Part shown: one piece after another, positions 63,024-64,000 of the stretch
How the letters are laid out: each line of letters begins with the position of its first letter
How positions within the stretch are numbered: the first letter of the stretch is position 1
From: Dromaius novaehollandiae
Taxonomy: Eukaryota > Chordata > Aves > Casuariiformes > Dromaiidae
Assembly: GCF_036370855.1 (NCBI RefSeq)
Contig: NC_088102.1
Location: forward strand, 70,875,601 to 70,939,600
Direction: 5' to 3'
DNA: 64,000 nucleotides
The notes under the pieces: model-generated
What the model saw: only the letters and a program-made list of their open reading frames with translations
Told to the model about the DNA's origin: nothing
Database searches by the model: none
Program-made: the position numbers and the translations under genes

Positions 63024-63221
63024 AAAATGCTGGTGAAACACTTCTGTCAGTTGCATGCCACCGTTGAGAAGATGGGACTTCTGAAGCCAAATCAACTCTT
63101 CTTCTTCCTTCATCTTGCTCACATCCTCCTGCTGGATGCTGCTGCTTGGCTCATTCTCTTCTACTTTGGGACATCATTAATACCCTGTATTGTCTCTCTG
63201 GTGGCACTGACCATTTCCCAG
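63024..63221 (+). pseudogene. exon 3 of the second FADS1-like copy (frame intact)
   Basis: 66 open codons between TTCCCACAG and [16 protein letters not shown] and the following hydrophobic helices match the intact copy. The early DFRELR has changed to HFCQLH. Confidence 0.88.
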
Positions 63222-63620
63222 GTAAGCTACCAAGCCCGCAGTGTATATGCAGAGTTGCATCAACTGTCATACATCTGATACTATTGCAGTTTCATAGTCC
63301 TCCGTTTCCTCACTTGGTATATTTCTCTTCTTCGGTTCTGAGAAGACACAGTTTGAATGGCAAATGTTTACAGAAAGTGCAAATAAGAAAGTCTGCCTGT
63401 GGGGAGTTCTCAATATGCCTAATCTGTGATTTTTCCAGCAAGAGATATTTTAGAGGAACCCTCAAGAATGTCAGGATTGCATAGCTCCTATCTGATTGTG
63501 GTGTTGGAGAAGTATCTGAGAAATAAATCTTGATATTTCATGGCAAAGGATGGGTATGGCACTGTCCTGATTTTGATTCATCTTTTTCCTGCTCTTGGTG
63601 GTTCCTTTTTCCTCTTCCAG

Positions 63621-63721
63621 GTTCAGGCTTCTTGGTGGCAGCATGATTTAGGACACCTTTCAGTCTTCAGGATGACCAGTGGAACCATTTGCTGCATAAG
63701 TTTGTGATGTGCCATTTGATT
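63621..63721 (+). pseudogene. exon 4 of the second FADS1-like copy, one-base deletion
   Basis: 101 nt against 102 in the intact copy, with splice sites in place (CTCTTCCAG and GTAAGT). It reads VQASWWQHDLGHLSVFR, then loses one base near 63678. The next frame continues WNHLLHKFVMCHLI, close to the family consensus. Read without correction, it stops at TGA 63705-63707. Confidence 0.85.
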
Positions 63722-63896
63722 GTAAGTACCTGACTCTGGAAATGCCTATTAGATTTGATGTCCTCACTGCAAAACTGCACATTCTAAAGACACCGTGGAG
63801 GAGAGCGTGTTCAGCATTAGGCAAAGCAAGGGAACCTGAGAGAAACTGGCTCTGAAATCATTGTACTCTTCATACTTTGTTTTTCCACTTTAACAG

Positions 63897-64000
63897 GAGG
63901 CATCAGCCAAACGGTGGACTCTTCTGCACTCCCAGCATCATGCCAAGCCCAACTGCCTCCAGAAAGATCCTGACATTGGTATGCACCCTTTCCTGTTTAC
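63897..64000 (+). pseudogene. exon 5 (partial) of the second FADS1-like copy
   Basis: Begins after TTTAACAG and runs open to the window end. [16 protein letters not shown] and GMHPFLF match the intact copy, including box II. The first residues, [10 protein letters not shown], replace [10 protein letters not shown], so the usually invariant WWNH is lost. Confidence 0.85.

Larger units (their letters stand above)
58350..64000 (+). pseudogene. second FADS1-like desaturase copy, frameshifted, cut by window end
   Basis: Recognisable parts are a degraded exon-1 end (to 58409), exon 2 (62205-62315), exon 3 (63024-63221), exon 4 (63621-63721) and the start of exon 5 (63897-64000, continuing beyond the window). 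Exons 2 and 3 have exactly the same lengths and phases as in the intact gene 48 kb upstream and encode about 28/37 and 35/66 identical residues by eye count. Box I (HDLGH) and box II (HSQHH) are kept. Against function: exon 4 is one base short and runs into TGA at 63705, the HPGG heme site is not visible in the exon-1 remnant, and the WWNH before box II has become RWTL. If the missing base is a sequencing error and another first exon is used, it could still be a gene. The rest of exons 5-12 lies outside. Confidence 0.7.

Noticed and set aside
1-64000. CRISPR arrays, operons and bacterial defence systems
   Set aside because: No regularly spaced repeats or prokaryotic gene organisation; introns, LTR and CR1 fragments show a vertebrate nuclear genome.

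Overview
The window looks like a vertebrate nuclear genome, most likely a bird: AT-leaning sequence with few interspersed repeats, fragments of CR1-type LINEs, compact GT-AG introns, and a twelve-exon gene for a front-end fatty acyl desaturase of the FADS family. Species and chromosome cannot be read from the sequence. A non-avian sauropsid is not excluded.

Layout: 1-10330 is intergenic with one CR1 fragment. 10370-10515 is a promoter and 5' UTR with CCAAT, GC-rich and TATA-like elements. 10516-20598 is a complete, intact FADS1-like gene on the + strand (12 coding exons, 448 codons plus stop, every junction GT-AG and in phase), followed by about 1 kb of probable 3' UTR. 21600-42418 is non-coding sequence with old LINE remnants and simple repeats. 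At 42419-42524 lies an isolated, frameshifted relic of a FADS exon 2. 42525-58334 is again non-coding, with a perfect 183-bp tandem duplication at 46857-47222. From about 58350 to the window end is a second + strand FADS1-like copy: a degraded exon-1 end, intact exons 2 and 3, exon 4 with a one-base deletion, and part of exon 5 cut by the window edge. Its first intron contains a 1156-bp solo LTR (59494-60649) flanked by a 5-bp target-site duplication.

The biology is therefore a tandem FADS1-like cluster in different states: one apparently functional gene, one single-exon fossil, and one copy that looks like a decaying pseudogene unless its frameshift is a sequencing error. The intact product should be an ER membrane desaturase with a fused N-terminal cytochrome b5 domain that inserts a front-end double bond (delta-5 type by resemblance) into polyunsaturated acyl-CoAs. 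Its exon 4 has lost several otherwise conserved residues just after the first histidine box, which hints at changed activity. I found no CRISPR array, tRNA, rRNA or retroviral protein gene, and no clearly undescribed system. The most unusual items are the state of the desaturase cluster, the LTR inside it, and the exact 183-bp duplication.
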